Assembly: GCA_023014335.1 (NCBI GenBank)
Contig: JAECYW010000019.1
Span: 1,054,001 to 1,118,000, forward strand
Direction of reading: 5' to 3'
Source: Galerina marginata
Lineage: Eukaryota > Basidiomycota > Agaricomycetes > Agaricales > Galerinaceae
DNA length: 64,000 nt
Numbering within the stretch: position 1 is the stretch's first letter; every line of letters begins with the position of its first letter. The notes beneath the pieces are model-generated. The model made no database searches, had not been told where the DNA came from, and saw only the letters and a list, made by a program, of their open reading frames with translations. The position numbers and the translations under genes were made by a program. Positions 23,300-33,829 of this stretch are shown here, piece by piece.

Positions 23300-23690
23300 A
23301 TATGCATCACTCCGTGTGCGGCGACGACCTAGCTCCTACCATTGAATGACTGTATCGGTATCGCGCGGTCCGAGTGGCCCGTTGGTGCGCCACATTTCCA
23401 AATCCAGTATTGTATCGTGTATGTTTTGTTTCCAAGTCGTAGAATATCTTTCCATTTGTCGCTCTAGCTTGCAAAGCAGTATTATTTGTAGTAGCCACGC
23501 ACTCCTCGACTTTCCTTTGATTTTGTAACATAAACTTCTCGAAGTCATACCCATGTATCAGGACTACGAAGTAGTAACAACTATCATAGCCGTACATACC
23601 TTCATTTGCATCCCGTTTAGTAAGATTCTGGACAGAGACATTTGTAACCATTTTTTTTGCTCTCAGAACCATCCATTCGGAGTTTTGTGA
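23300..23690. repeat. Array flank repeat, copy 1
   Basis: About 350 bp shared with 28005-28325 (for example GCGGTCCGAGTGGCCCGTT). On the reverse strand both copies hold a frame with EECVAT and KIFYD in common, so it may be an exon of a decayed gene carried along with the duplication unit. Lies upstream of array gene 2. Confidence 0.6.
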
Positions 23691-24395
23691 TTGTCAGCCA
23701 TAATTTAAACATCTGCGAAACCACTGCAGCTGGTGCAACGGCATAGCAACTTGAAGGCGGATGGTAATGGCATATTCAACGCATCTGAAACCCTCGTTGG
23801 CTTTAAGCCTCAGAGGAGAGCAAGTCTGTCGACTTGGCTGGTCCAATTTGGCAGTGTTTCTTGGCCATTAAATGTTTTGAAAGGGCTACGGTTCAAGAAT
23901 GTTCACTACACTCAAGGGTGGCACTCTGGATATTTATTCCAATGTCACAGATACATTCTAGCATTTGTCCGTTGTGCAACAGTTCAACTTATTGCTTAGA
24001 GAGTTGATTGATCTAGGCCTTACTATCTATTCACATCGATGATTCCTGTCATCTTGCTCGCGCGTGCGACGCTATAAGTGCGTTTTCTGTACATGTGCCA
24101 CCTGAACCATGCATCGTGATACATTCACGGTCCACCGATGTCAAGTCCATCGGTAAATCAGTGAAATTGGCTAAGCGATGGCTTGAGGAGGAAGTGAACT
24201 TTCCATCTTGGTAATTTGATCAATAACTCATTCTCGACGGATAAATTTGCGGTGGATACAATAAGTTTTGAGCTCTCATTCACAGTTTCAGATCACGATG
24301 ATCAAGAGGGTGAATTGGCTTAGCAACTCTGGTCCTACATAAACGCATACCACCCAGTAGCCAAGCAGTTGGCCAAACTCTTCCCACATCCCGTC

Positions 24396-25208
24396 ATGGT
24401 CCAGGTAGACACTGGCAAGGGATCACCCCTACGCCCCTCCATTATTTCGACCACATCGGATACTCGCGGTGTAGGACGCCCCAATAAGACGGACCTGCCC
24501 CCTCCGGGAGGTAAGGAGGCAGGTACACCTTTCGGTGATGGTATCATAGGACTTCTTCCAAGTCGCACTATAATACAAGGCACACTGATTACACATTCAC
24601 ACATTCCTGCAACAACATTTTCTTCAAGTGACACCTTTGCTGGCACATTGATCACTCAAATTTCTACTATAATTCCTTCCTCAAGCGACTTTCCTGGACC
24701 CCCTACGCAAGGTCAAGGGATGTCAGCCGCAGTCTCCCACCAGAAAACCACCCCCGCCATTCCCATCGGCGTCTCACTAGGGATCGTCGCTGCTGTTATT
24801 ATTAGTCTAAGCCTCATAAAGTGGAGACGGGGCCGACGAACACTTTTTCCGCGAGACGATGACCCCCTTTTAATCTCCGAGAGGCCGGCGCCACCAGGCA
24901 GCGTACGCCCATACATCACAACACAACATTCGCAAACCTCGAATTCAGTGTCTAACACCAACTCGAAAGCAAGGCGCTGGCTCCCTGCCGCTGGAGTCGC
25001 ACAGCCGCCATTAATAGTAACAACCTCTACCGCGGATGTAGCTCTGCAGCGTCTCCCACTGGCAGACCAAAATGCTGTAATGGCGGAACAGCTTCAACGG
25101 CTTCAGGAACGAGTACACCAGATCGAGTCAATTGCGAGGATCACTTTCGTCGCTGAGGACGTGCCACCACCGGAATATGTGTCGGATCGAGCGACCAGTA
25201 CGAGATGA
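24396..25208 (+). CDS. Array membrane protein 2 (single-pass, PPxY tail)
   Basis: Intronless, 270 residues. The ATG at 24396 is chosen because its context (CTTCCCACATCCCGTCATG) is conserved before the start of the other array genes. Layout: Ser/Thr-rich N-terminus; membrane span IPIGVSLGIVAAVIISLSLI followed by KWRRGRR; juxtamembrane block SVRPYITTQHSQTSNS; NSKARRWLPAAG; helix AEQLQRLQERVHQIESIARI; then PPPEY (257-261) near the C-terminus. The same blocks recur in order in genes 3-5. Function not known; the tail suggests recruitment of a WW-domain ubiquitin ligase, which is inference. The tail after PPPEY is shorter than in genes 4 and 5. Confidence 0.8.
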   Translation: MVQVDTGKGSPLRPSIISTTSDTRGVGRPNKTDLPPPGGKEAGTPFGDGIIGLLPSRTIIQGTLITHSHIPATTFSSSDTFAGTLITQISTIIPSSSDFPGPPTQGQGMSAAVSHQKTTPAIPIGVSLGIVAAVIISLSLIKWRRGRRTLFPRDDDPLLISERPAPPGSVRPYITTQHSQTSNSVSNTNSKARRWLPAAGVAQPPLIVTTSTADVALQRLPLADQNAVMAEQLQRLQERVHQIESIARITFVAEDVPPPEYVSDRATSTR

Positions 25209-25654
25209 GCGCGGAACAGGCACCGTCGGGGGTGTGGCGTAGACGGTTTAACCCATCAGGGTACGTCGGACGAGTCTGGGATTCTCGTCGGTGTCAAGCC
25301 GCCGGGGAAGGAGTAGGATTTAATCCTAGGTGTTTGACATCGGACTTTCCCTCGTTGATTTTGTATATCCTGTCCTGGTAATACCCACGGACGAGTTGGC
25401 CTTCGTCTCCATGCTATTCAACAGTCAGCATGGGTGAAGCTGAGGAGGAGTAGCCAGTTCAGTCGGACGCTTTGGACTGGAATTGGACAAGGCTTGTCGA
25501 AATTGTCGAGTCTTCATATATACCCCTGCACAGACCATATACCTAATTGAAAGTTCGAACTGGTCCGTATCAACGCTGTTATAGAAACGAATAAAATGGT
25601 CAACGTATTTGTATCAAATTCTCGAGTCACCAACTCCAATGTAAGCCGTTCTTC

Positions 25655-25860
25655 AATCAGACGCAGTTGCAACGGTCCAAACTATTGGAAAGGAAGTAGA
25701 TGTGAGATCTAAATGCCCGAATTTTTTTACTATCCAGACATCCTGATGCCGACATCTAAATTTACAATCCAAAGCGTACCGTTGCGTACATAGCGTGATC
25801 GGGGAGGCCACTGATGGGAAATGCTCAGACCTGAGTGTCGGATGCCGCCTACTCGTCAAG
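25655..25860. repeat. Intergenic module, copy A
   Basis: One of six related ~170-200 bp copies between the array genes and the F-box-like copies (core 25690-25805). Shared landmarks: GACGCAGT-GCAACG, then a ~110 bp core running from AGATGTCAGATCTA-like sequence through GACATC to CGTTGCGTA-GCG-GATCG. Confidence 0.7.
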
Positions 25861-25929
25861 ACCTAGAGTTAAATGAGATAAATCAATCAAATGAACCAAA
25901 AAAGAAAACCAGAAATACGAACCGCAACA

Positions 25930-26450
25930 ACCACATCTAATGCCCAGGCGCGACTTTCAGCTCATACCGATAGGCTCGTCGGGCTCCGTATTCCTCAGTG
26001 CGCGACCAGTTGAGGACGAGGCCAATGTGCCACGGGGAGAAGGAGATGAAGAGCGCGGCGATGGGGAAGGGGTTGAATTGGGGGCTGGGACTGGAGATGG
26101 AGATGGAGCTGCCCAGGGAGGCGTCTAAGAAGTATCTTCAAGAAGGAGCAGCGCGCTTTTGAGGAGGGCGATAGGGATGCTTGCCAATGGGAGAGGCAAG
26201 AGGGACCTGGGATTTGGGGATTTTGCTCTCTCCGATCACGTGCTATAGATCATGGTGTGACAATTTCTTTCAGCGTTCCCGAATCCCGTTCTGACACTGC
26301 TTACCGCTATCAAGTCCTCGAGCCGCGTGCGGGGCTTTGAATAGAAGGTGTCTTCCTTGTCAGTGTGCAGTTCCTTGTTGTCGGCAAAGATGTCTTGGCT
26401 GTCTTTGAGCACGATGAAGCGGTCGAGGATTGGACTTTTGGGTTTCACGC
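25930..26450 (-). pseudogene. Decayed copy of the F-box-like gene, 1
   Basis: Reverse-strand similarity to the intact gene at 34383-35567: the block ILDRFIVLKDSQDIFADNKELHTDKED matches ILDRFIALKVRQDVFADDTTLHIDRED, and the extreme C-terminus (ELKVAPG against ELKVALGG) is present near 25940. The middle is frameshifted and the F-box part is lost. Convergent with array gene 2, as the intact copy is with the array. Confidence 0.7.
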
Positions 26451-26972
26451 GTCGCGATGCAGTGTGGGGATATTTGTGGGCTTCAGGGTGATTGGAGTTG
26501 TCGGTGTTCGTAACCTTCTTTTTATGGCCTGCCTCTTCTCATACCAGCCTGGTCAGAAGCAAAAGTTGGTAACCTCTTTCTTCGAGTGATTTGTCAGATT
26601 GCTGATTCCTGTCGTCTTGATCGTCAGTGCGCGACATTATGAATGCGTCGTTCGCAGTGAACTAGGCTAAGCGAGGGTTGGGGAGGAAGCCGAACTCTGA
26701 ATATCTTGGTAAATTGGACAAGCTGTCCTTCGTTCCACTTCGGCGGTGAGATCTTCACACAGACGCGGCTGCACCACGATGCTGGCTGAACCTTCCCATC
26801 TGTAGCTGTGGCAAACCAAAACAGCTCGTTCTAACAACAGATAGATTTGCCATGGATACTTTTAGTGGTGGAATTTTACTGGCAGCCTCCCATTCACAGT
26901 TCTGGAGTAGATCACGATGGTCAGAGGGAAACGGCGTATCCTCAGGCTGGCTTAGCAACTGGTCCACTGGCA

Positions 26973-26980
26973 TATATAAA
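26973..26980 (+). promoter_or_regulatory. TATA box of array gene 3
   Basis: TATATAAA, 51 bp before the ATG at 27031. Corresponding positions before the other array genes read ACATAAAC, AAATAAAT and ACGTAAAT, so the box is degenerate there. Confidence 0.5.
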
Positions 26981-27030
26981 TGCATAATACTGGCAGTCAA
27001 CCAAGTGTCTTCCTCTTTCCGTATCTCTTC

Positions 27031-27823
27031 ATGCAATCAACACCACCCACTTCGCTGCATTTGGCCAGCTCCTCGATTGCTTCTGACCTCAAATTTGAAG
27101 CCACTGGGACACACCTATTCCATCCGATCGCAACTTTCCTTAATGGCAATGGTACCACACCAGCTCGCTCAACGATTACACAAATTTCTACCACAATCCC
27201 CTCGTCAAGCGACACCCTTGTATCCACTACTTCAGCTCAAGGTATCCAAGCCGCAGCTTCCTCACGGAGAACCACCCTCGCTATTTCTATTGGCGTCTCA
27301 CTAGGGGCCTTTGCTGCCGTTATCATTAGTCTCATCTTCCTAGGGTGGAGGAAGAGAAAACGGGGCCGACGAACACCTCCGTCATACCCCTTCCTTACAA
27401 TCTCTGAGAATCCGCCGCCAGGCAGCGTGCGCCCATATATCACGACGCAACATTCGCAAACCTCGAATTCAGCGCTTACTCCTTTTACTCAGCCCTCCTC
27501 GGATTCATTGTCGGCTACGTCCAACACCAACTCGAAAGCAAGGCGCTGGCTGCCCACCGCTGAAGTCGCTCCCATGTCAAAATCTTATGATCGTGGATTA
27601 ACTGCAAGCGCTTCAGGAACACATGCACCAGATCGAGTCGATTACGGGGATAGCATTCATTGCTGAGGGGGTACTGACGCCGGAATTTGAATCAAATGGA
27701 GTGAGCAGTAGGAGGAATGTTGGTGATGAGCGTGATGCAGGCGGTGTCGGCGATGTGGCGCGGTTGGTTGGTGTGTCGGATGGGTCTGGAAGTTCGTCGG
27801 TGTCGAGCTGTAGGGGATTCTAA
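27031..27823 (+). pseudogene. Array membrane protein 3, frameshifted
   Basis: From the conserved ATG (27031) the frame runs through the Ser/Thr-rich N-terminus, membrane span (IGVSLGAFAAVIISLIFL, then GWRKRKRGRR), SVRPYITTQHSQTSNS and NSKARRWLPTAE. About base 27590 it leaves the family frame and ends at 27666 after an unrelated 20-residue tail. The expected tail continues in another frame (27623-27823: MHQIESITGIAFIAEG), where PPPEY has become LTPEF. A deletion removing the start of the helix plus a frame change explains this. The protein would keep its membrane part but lose helix and PPxY. I call it a pseudogene, although a truncated product is possible. Confidence 0.7.
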
Positions 27824-28004
27824 GTACTTGTAGGCATTCAAAATTGGACGTTGTCTCCTGGCTTTCAAATGTCCAGTCTTGGTAGACCCGTCGGGGCAAT
27901 GGCCAGTAAGTATACCGAGAGGCAGTAAGGTTTGAAAGTCAAAGTTTTAATATATTATCCACGAATTCCCTGTGGAATATTCGTTAGTCCGTAATTACCG
28001 TTAG

Positions 28005-28325
28005 AAACAGCGATATCGCGGTCCGAGTGGCCCGTTCCTCACTGCGCCACAATGCGCCCACATTTCCAAATTTAGTATTGTACCTTTCCGGTTGTCGTAA
28101 AATATCTTTCTTTTTTTCATTCTATCTGGCAGGTCAGTATAGCTTGCAGTAGCCACACATTCCTCCCATTCTTTTGATTTTTTACCATGACCACTTTGTT
28201 CCAAATTATTTCCCATGCAAGAACTGCGAAAATAGAACGGACTATTATAACCGTACCAAAATAGTAACAAGTTAGAAAACAAATCTAAAAATGGTACTCT
28301 GGACGTTGGTTCAAATACCATAGAT
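28005..28325. repeat. Array flank repeat, copy 2
   Basis: Diverged copy of 23300-23690, upstream of array gene 4. The following 28370-28690 also matches 24000-24300, showing that the duplicated unit includes several hundred bases of 5' flank. Confidence 0.6.
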
Positions 28326-28806
28326 ATATCGTAGCTTTTGACCGTATTCCGGCCTATGAGTTGAACTTATCGCGTTGGAGAATTGATTGATCATGGTCTT
28401 ATGAAGTCGATGATTCCTGTCGGCTTGATCGTGCAACAACATGGATGCATCATTCTTACTTATAATTAAATATATGGTGTGAATTTCCTGTATATGTGCC
28501 AACTGGACTATGCATTCAACTCATATCCAATGATCCACTATAAATGCCATGTTCATTGAGAACTCAGTGAAATTGAACTTCAAATATCTTGGTAATTATG
28601 ATCAACAACTCGTCCTATTTTACGACATATACATTTGCTTTGGATTCTTTAAGTCTCGAGTGAGTTTTGTTGGTTCCCATACATAGTCCCAGATCACGAT
28701 GATCAAGAGAGAAGTTCTATATTCTCGGGCTGGCTTGGGAACTGGTCCACAAATAAATGAATAATACCTGACAGCCAAGCAGGTCTTCCTCTTTCCACAT
28801 CTTGAC

Positions 28807-29571
28807 ATGCAAGCAACACCATCCATTTTTCTGCGTTTAGCCAGCTCCTCGGAACCATCCATTACGACGCACCTATCCCCTCCAATCGAATCTTTCCCTG
28901 ATGGTAATGGTACTACTCCGTCAGGCGGCGGGTCGAGTAAACAAATTTCTACCACAACAGCTTCCCCACGGAGAACCACTCTCGCCATTTCCATTGGCGC
29001 CTCACTAGGGGCCCTTGCTGCCATTTTCATTAGTCTGATCGTCCTAAGGTGGAGAAAGAAAAAACGGGGAAGACGAATACCTCTTCCGCCAGATGGTCCC
29101 TTTCTTCCAATCTCCGAGAGTCTGCCGCCAGGAACCGTGCGCCCATATATCACGACACAATACTCGCAAACCTCAGCGTTCAATCAACATGCTCAGCCTT
29201 CCTTAGCTTCAGAAGCGATTACGTCCAACACCCACCCTAAATCAAGGCGCTGGCTGCTCGCCGTTGGAGACACAGGGCCGCCATTGATACCCTCAACCAC
29301 GGATTCAGCTGCCGCACTGCACCCTCTCCCAGACCAAAATACACTATTAGCTGAACGCCTCGAAGCACTTCAGGAGCGCTTGAACCAGATCGAGTCGATT
29401 GCGAGGATAGTGTTCGTTGCTGAAGGGGTACCGCCGCCGGAATATGTATCGAACAGAGAAAGCAGTATGAGGAGCGCTGGTGATGAGCATGGTGCAGGTG
29501 GCGTCGGGGGTGTGGCGCAGGCGATTAGCCACAGTGCGTCGGACGGGTCTGGGACGCTCGTCGGTGTATAG
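28807..29571 (+). CDS. Array membrane protein 4 (single-pass, PPxY tail)
   Basis: Intronless, 254 residues, ATG in the conserved context (TTTCCACATCTTGACATG). Short Ser/Thr/Pro N-terminal part, membrane span (ISIGASLGALAAIFISLIVL, about residues 60-79) followed by RWRKKKRGRR, then VRPYITTQYSQTSAF, KSRRWLLAVG, helix AERLEALQERLNQIESIARI and PPPEYVSNRESS (PPPEY 209-213). A Gly/Ala/Ser-rich end (GGVGGVAQAISHSASDGSGTLVGV) is shared with gene 5. The best-preserved pair in the array are genes 4 and 5. Function unknown. Confidence 0.8.
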   Translation: MQATPSIFLRLASSSEPSITTHLSPPIESFPDGNGTTPSGGGSSKQISTTTASPRRTTLAISIGASLGALAAIFISLIVLRWRKKKRGRRIPLPPDGPFLPISESLPPGTVRPYITTQYSQTSAFNQHAQPSLASEAITSNTHPKSRRWLLAVGDTGPPLIPSTTDSAAALHPLPDQNTLLAERLEALQERLNQIESIARIVFVAEGVPPPEYVSNRESSMRSAGDEHGAGGVGGVAQAISHSASDGSGTLVGV

Positions 29572-29814
29572 CGGCCGGCGGAAGAGTAAGGTTGGAAGTT
29601 GGAAGTTCAAATATTCGAAATTGAGCTGTGTCCTTGCCTTCAAATAGTCAATGAAGTTGGAAGCTTTTGACTTGGGTTGAATAAGTTTCGTGGAAATTGT
29701 CGGGTCATCGTATTTAGCATAGATTATAGATACAGAGTGCAGCTTCATGTAAATATCGCAACACTGCTATAAAGGCAAAAATAAAAATTTCCAAGGGTAT
29801 TTAGATCACCTACT

Positions 29815-30080
29815 TCAACGTATATGCGACCAGCTTCGTTCCTTCGGTCAATTTTACGCAGTTGCACCGTTCCACGGTCAGAGAAGCCAAGATGTCGGAT
29901 TTAGGTGCCCAAAAAGTTTTATATTTCCGGACATCTTTATGCCGACATCGAAAATTTCTGACAACAGCGGATCGTTGCGTAGCGCGATCGAGGAGAATAA
30001 AAATAGAAAGGACGTTGAGCACCAAACGTCGACGTCGTTTCCATTCGGACTGCGCAAGGAAGACCTGAATATCGGACGCT
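29815..30080. repeat. Intergenic module, copy B
   Basis: Core 29885-29995, downstream of array gene 4; same landmarks as copy A, including GACCAGCTTCGTTC...CGGTCAATT before the core. Confidence 0.7.
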
Positions 30081-30099
30081 TGCTTGCTCGCCAGACCTA

Positions 30100-30425
30100 G
30101 AAATAAAGAATGTGGGGTGTTGAGGAGATGCGTCCCTCAAAGGAGACGAGGGAGACGGCGGGAGAGTAGGTAGAAAGTATGGGTGTTCAAAATTGAACTT
30201 CGTCTCCTTGTTTTTGATAGCCAATTTTGGTGAAGCCAACGAGTAGCCAGTGAAGCTGGACGACCAGAGTCGATGAGAGTGACCGAAGATGAGGGCAAGG
30301 GCATTGTGGTTTCGCAAGAATAATGATCCGAGGTGAACGCCAAAAAATTGGGCAAATGGTAGGGTTTTGCAAGCAATCAACCGCTAGACATAGCGCTAAA
30401 CGTGGAGCTAGAAATTTGTAATAGC
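30100..30425 (-). pseudogene. Decayed copy of the F-box-like gene, 2
   Basis: Reverse-strand similarity to the Ser/Pro-rich middle of 34383-35567 (the region of RRSFFSFKKSSP) and to the corresponding relics at 32480-32900 and 33240-33500. Several stops; no intact domain. Confidence 0.45.
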
Positions 30426-30519
30426 GTGGCTGTCGAGCGGTGACAAGGGAGATCAGCCTGGGCTGTTGTTAATATAAGAAATCTACGAGAACAGAGGAGG
30501 TGACCAACTCCAATTAAAC

Positions 30520-30730
30520 TCCAATGTAAGTAAACGCGACCGGCTTCGTCGTCGTTCTTCGATCGATTCGACGTAGTCGCAACGCTCACGGGCAATGGAA
30601 AGTTTAGATGTCAGATCTAGACGCCCAAAAGTCCATTGATCCAGACATCCTGATGCCAACATGAAAAATTTCGAGCCAACACCGACCGTTGCGTACACAG
30701 AGTAGATTAACCGACATGGTCCGATGGCTG
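30520..30730. repeat. Intergenic module, copy C
   Basis: Core 30605-30715, lying about 120 bases upstream of array gene 5; contains GACCGGCTTCGTC...GACGTAGTCGCAACG. Confidence 0.7.
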
Positions 30731-30835
30731 AACATTCTGGAATAGCAACTGTTTGATACGTAAATGTATACCTGGCAGCCAAGCAGGTGGTCTTCCTCAG
30801 AGGTTCCTCTTTCCCAATTCTTTCCACATCTCGCC

Positions 30836-31708
30836 ATGCCTGACCCACTCGGCCCACCTTCGGGAGTCGAATCTATCATTGCCGAGTCTACAGTTTCGTC
30901 CTTCACTTCCCCCACTGTGCCCTCTGGTAGCCAGTTGCCTTTCCACAGTTCCACAAAATTTTCAGCCGCCACTACATTTTCGGCCTCCACCCCTACCGAA
31001 TCCGCTAGCCGGCTGCCTTTACACAATTCCACTACAATTCCGTTCTCCACCGCCGTTGTACCTCATAGGAGTTCAACCACAACCTCTCACCGGACAACCG
31101 CCGTCACTGTTCCAATTAGCGTCTCACTAGGCGCCCTTGCCGTCATCGTTAGTCTGGTGTTCCTAAGGTGGAGAAAGAAAAAACGCCAACGAACACGTCT
31201 GCCAGATGGTTTGCTTCCAATCTCCGAGACCCCGCCGCTATTAGGCAGCGTGCGCCCATATATCACAACACAACACTCGCAAACCTCGAATTCGGCGCTT
31301 GCTCTTCCAACTCAGCCCTCCTCGGGTGCTTTGGCAGCCACGTTCAACACCAGCTCGAAAGCAAGGCGCTGGCTGCCCACCGCAGGAGGCACCCCCCCGC
31401 CATTAATAGTAGCACCCTTAGCTGCAGATTCGGCTTTGCAACCTCCCCCAGATCAGAATGTTATGATATCAGAGCAGCTCCAAGCGATTCAAGAGCGCTT
31501 GTACCAGATCGAGTCGATTGCTAGGATAGCATTCGTCGCTGAGGAGGTGCCGCCGCCGGACTATGTATCAAATCGGGAGAGTAGTACGAGGAACGCTGGT
31601 GATGAGCGTGATGCAGGTGGAGTCGGGGGTGTGGCGCGGGCAGTTAGCCACAGTGCATCGGACGGGTCTGGGACGCTCGTCGATGTAGAGCGGCCTGTGG
31701 AAGAGTAA
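30836..31708 (+). CDS. Array membrane protein 5 (single-pass, PPxY tail)
   Basis: Intronless, 290 residues, ATG at 30836 in the conserved start context. The N-terminal part is longer than in gene 4 and contains an internal repeat around SRLPLHNST and SQLPFHSST, Ser/Thr-rich with N-glycosylation sequons. Membrane span (VPISVSLGALAVIVSLVFL), RWRKKKRQR, SVRPYITTQHSQTSNS, SSKARRWLPTAG, helix SEQLQAIQERLYQIESIARI, then PPPDYVSNRESS (PPPDY 239-243; Asp for Glu keeps the PPxY rule). The end carries GGVGGVARAVSHSASDGSGTLVDV. Function unknown; most complete member of the family. Confidence 0.8.
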   Translation: MPDPLGPPSGVESIIAESTVSSFTSPTVPSGSQLPFHSSTKFSAATTFSASTPTESASRLPLHNSTTIPFSTAVVPHRSSTTTSHRTTAVTVPISVSLGALAVIVSLVFLRWRKKKRQRTRLPDGLLPISETPPLLGSVRPYITTQHSQTSNSALALPTQPSSGALAATFNTSSKARRWLPTAGGTPPPLIVAPLAADSALQPPPDQNVMISEQLQAIQERLYQIESIARIAFVAEEVPPPDYVSNRESSTRNAGDERDAGGVGGVARAVSHSASDGSGTLVDVERPVEE

Positions 31709-31979
31709 GGTTGGTAGTTGGAAGTTCAAATATTCGAAATTGGACTGTGTCTTTGCCTTTTCAACTAGTCAATCTTGGTGGAGCCCGAGAACAAGGAGGA
31801 GTGAAGTTGGATGCTTTCGACTTGGGTTGAATAAGTTTCGTTGAAATTATCGGGTCTTCGTATGTAGCATAGGTCATAGGTCTAGAGTGCAGTTCAAAGT
31901 GGTTCATGTAAATATTGTGACGGTGCTATAAAGGCAAAAATAAAAATTCCAGCGGTAAATATATAGGCCGCCGACTTTA

Positions 31980-32270
31980 TCGATTTATATGCGACCAGCT
32001 TCAAAATTCGACACAACCGCAACGGTCGATACACTTGTAGAAACCAAGATGCCAGATCTAGATGCCCTGAACTTCTTTTCCATCCGGACATCCCGATGCC
32101 GACATCGTAAATTTCATCCGTAGCGGACCGTAGCGTACGTGGCATGATCGAGGAGAACTCGAATGGGAAACGAAGTCGTATCTCATTTGAACCTAAAGCT
32201 GAGCCCTAAGCGCTGAAGATCGATTGTCGTGTCCAATTGAACTTGAAAAGAAGGTTCAAGTTTGGGTTAA
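31980..32270. repeat. Intergenic module, copy D
   Basis: Core 32045-32155, downstream of array gene 5. The preceding 31820-31960 also matches the 3' flank of array gene 4 (29674-29780). Confidence 0.7.
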
Positions 32271-32479
32271 TGGCGCCGGCTCAGGAGTGTTGGTTTCTGG
32301 TCCTGAGACAGAACAGAAATTTCTAAAGACCAAACCGCCTCGAGGCTTGAGGCCAGAATAATAATGTTGGACATAAGCCTACTTGTCGAGACCTGGAATT
32401 AAACGCAATAAATCAATCAAAAGAGACACCCAAAAACCAAGAGTACGAACCATACGACCATGCATGTCCAATTATAACC

Positions 32480-32900
32480 CTCAAGCACAACCTTCACCAG
32501 CCGCCAGGGCCCGTGCCAGCACCTTCAAGGACTCTCAATTCTTAGCCACTCCCATTATCGGCAGCTCTGCAATATTAATCGTGCGCGAGCGTGGAAGTCG
32601 GGTAAGTGTGGATGTCCGAAATAGGACTTCGTTTCCTTGCTTTTGATAGTCGATTTCGGTGAAGCAAAAAAGTAGCCAGTGAAGCTCCAGCTGGGCGACC
32701 AGAGTCGACGAGAGTGATCGAAGTCGAGGGCAAAAGCATTGAGGTTTCGAAAGAATATGTAATGTACTTAGGCGGTGTGATGATGCGAGGTGCAGGCCCA
32801 AAAAAGTCAGCAGCGAGCCAGGAAACGCGGAGCTAGAAAATTGTAGTAGTATGGCTGTCGAACGTTGATATGTAAGGGAAATCAGCCTAGGTTGGCGTTG
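32480..32900 (-). pseudogene. Decayed copy of the F-box-like gene, 3
   Basis: At 32610-32480 on the reverse strand RTINIAELPIMGVAKN then ESLKVLARALA matches the C-terminus of the intact gene (SRTIAEVPRLGVGRN, EPLEVLARALVG), separated by a stop. The adjoining 32620-32900 matches the other relics. Confidence 0.6.
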
Positions 32901-32929
32901 ATATGAGAAATCAGGTTTAAAAAATTCCA

Positions 32930-33230
32930 ACCGCATATAGATCACCGACTTCAATTTATACGAGACCAGCGTTGTTCTTCGGTCAATTCGACGCAGTCGC
33001 AACGTCCAACGCCAGCAATTTCTCCTGATGTCGGATTGAGATGCCCCAATTTTTTTTTACTATCCGGACATCTTCACGACATCGAAAATTCTAGCCACAG
33101 CGGACCGTTGCGTAGCGCGATCGAGGAGAACAAGAATGGAAAGAACGTTGAACGCTAAACGTCGACGTAGTTTCCATTCGGACTGGGGAAGAAAGACCTG
33201 AATATCGGACGTATGCTTATTTGTCAAGAC
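32930..33230. repeat. Intergenic module, copy E
   Basis: Core 33025-33135; contains GACCAGCGTTGTTCTTCGG and GACGCAGTCGCAACG before the core. Confidence 0.7.
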
Positions 33231-33239
33231 ATAGAATTA

Positions 33240-33500
33240 AATGAAATAAAGAATGTGGGGGGGAGTTGAGGAGATGCATCTCTTCAAGGAGAAGAAGGAG
33301 CGATGCCCGGGGAGAGTAGGGTAGTAAGCGTGGGTGTTCGATTTCGTCTCTTTGTCTTTTAAATAATACATAGTCGATTTCGGTGAAGCAAACAAGTAGC
33401 AAGTGAGGCTGGGCGACCAGAACCAGAGTCGATGAGAATGTCCGAAATCAAGGGCAAGGGCAAGGGCTGGAGTATGAAAGGCAGGGTATCGCATAAGTGT
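33240..33500 (-). pseudogene. Decayed copy of the F-box-like gene, 4
   Basis: The forward strand TTCAAGGAGAAGAAGGAGCG...GGGAGAGTAGGGTAGTAAGCGTGGGTGTTCG aligns with the intact gene at about 34635-34695. Only the internal Ser/Pro-rich part is left. Confidence 0.5.
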
Positions 33501-33829
33501 GCTGCGACATGGTGGTAGAGGATAGAGGAGGAGAAACAAACATAAGGCGACGATAAAGAATCTGATAACAAGGGTAAACATGTACCCGAATCAGGATCGA
33601 TATCGCGAACTCCAACAGATTTGTATTTGACAAATTTTGGATTGGACAAGTTTCGTCGAAATTGGCGAGTCTTTACATGCTTCGCACGTAGCATTGATCA
33701 TAATATATCTAGAGCTAGAACTACAGTTCAAAATGGTTTATGTAGATAATGATCACTCGTATAACGCTGTACATGTACAGTTATAAAGACGAATAAAATA
33801 TTCAACGGTATTGGTATGTATTAAATTTA

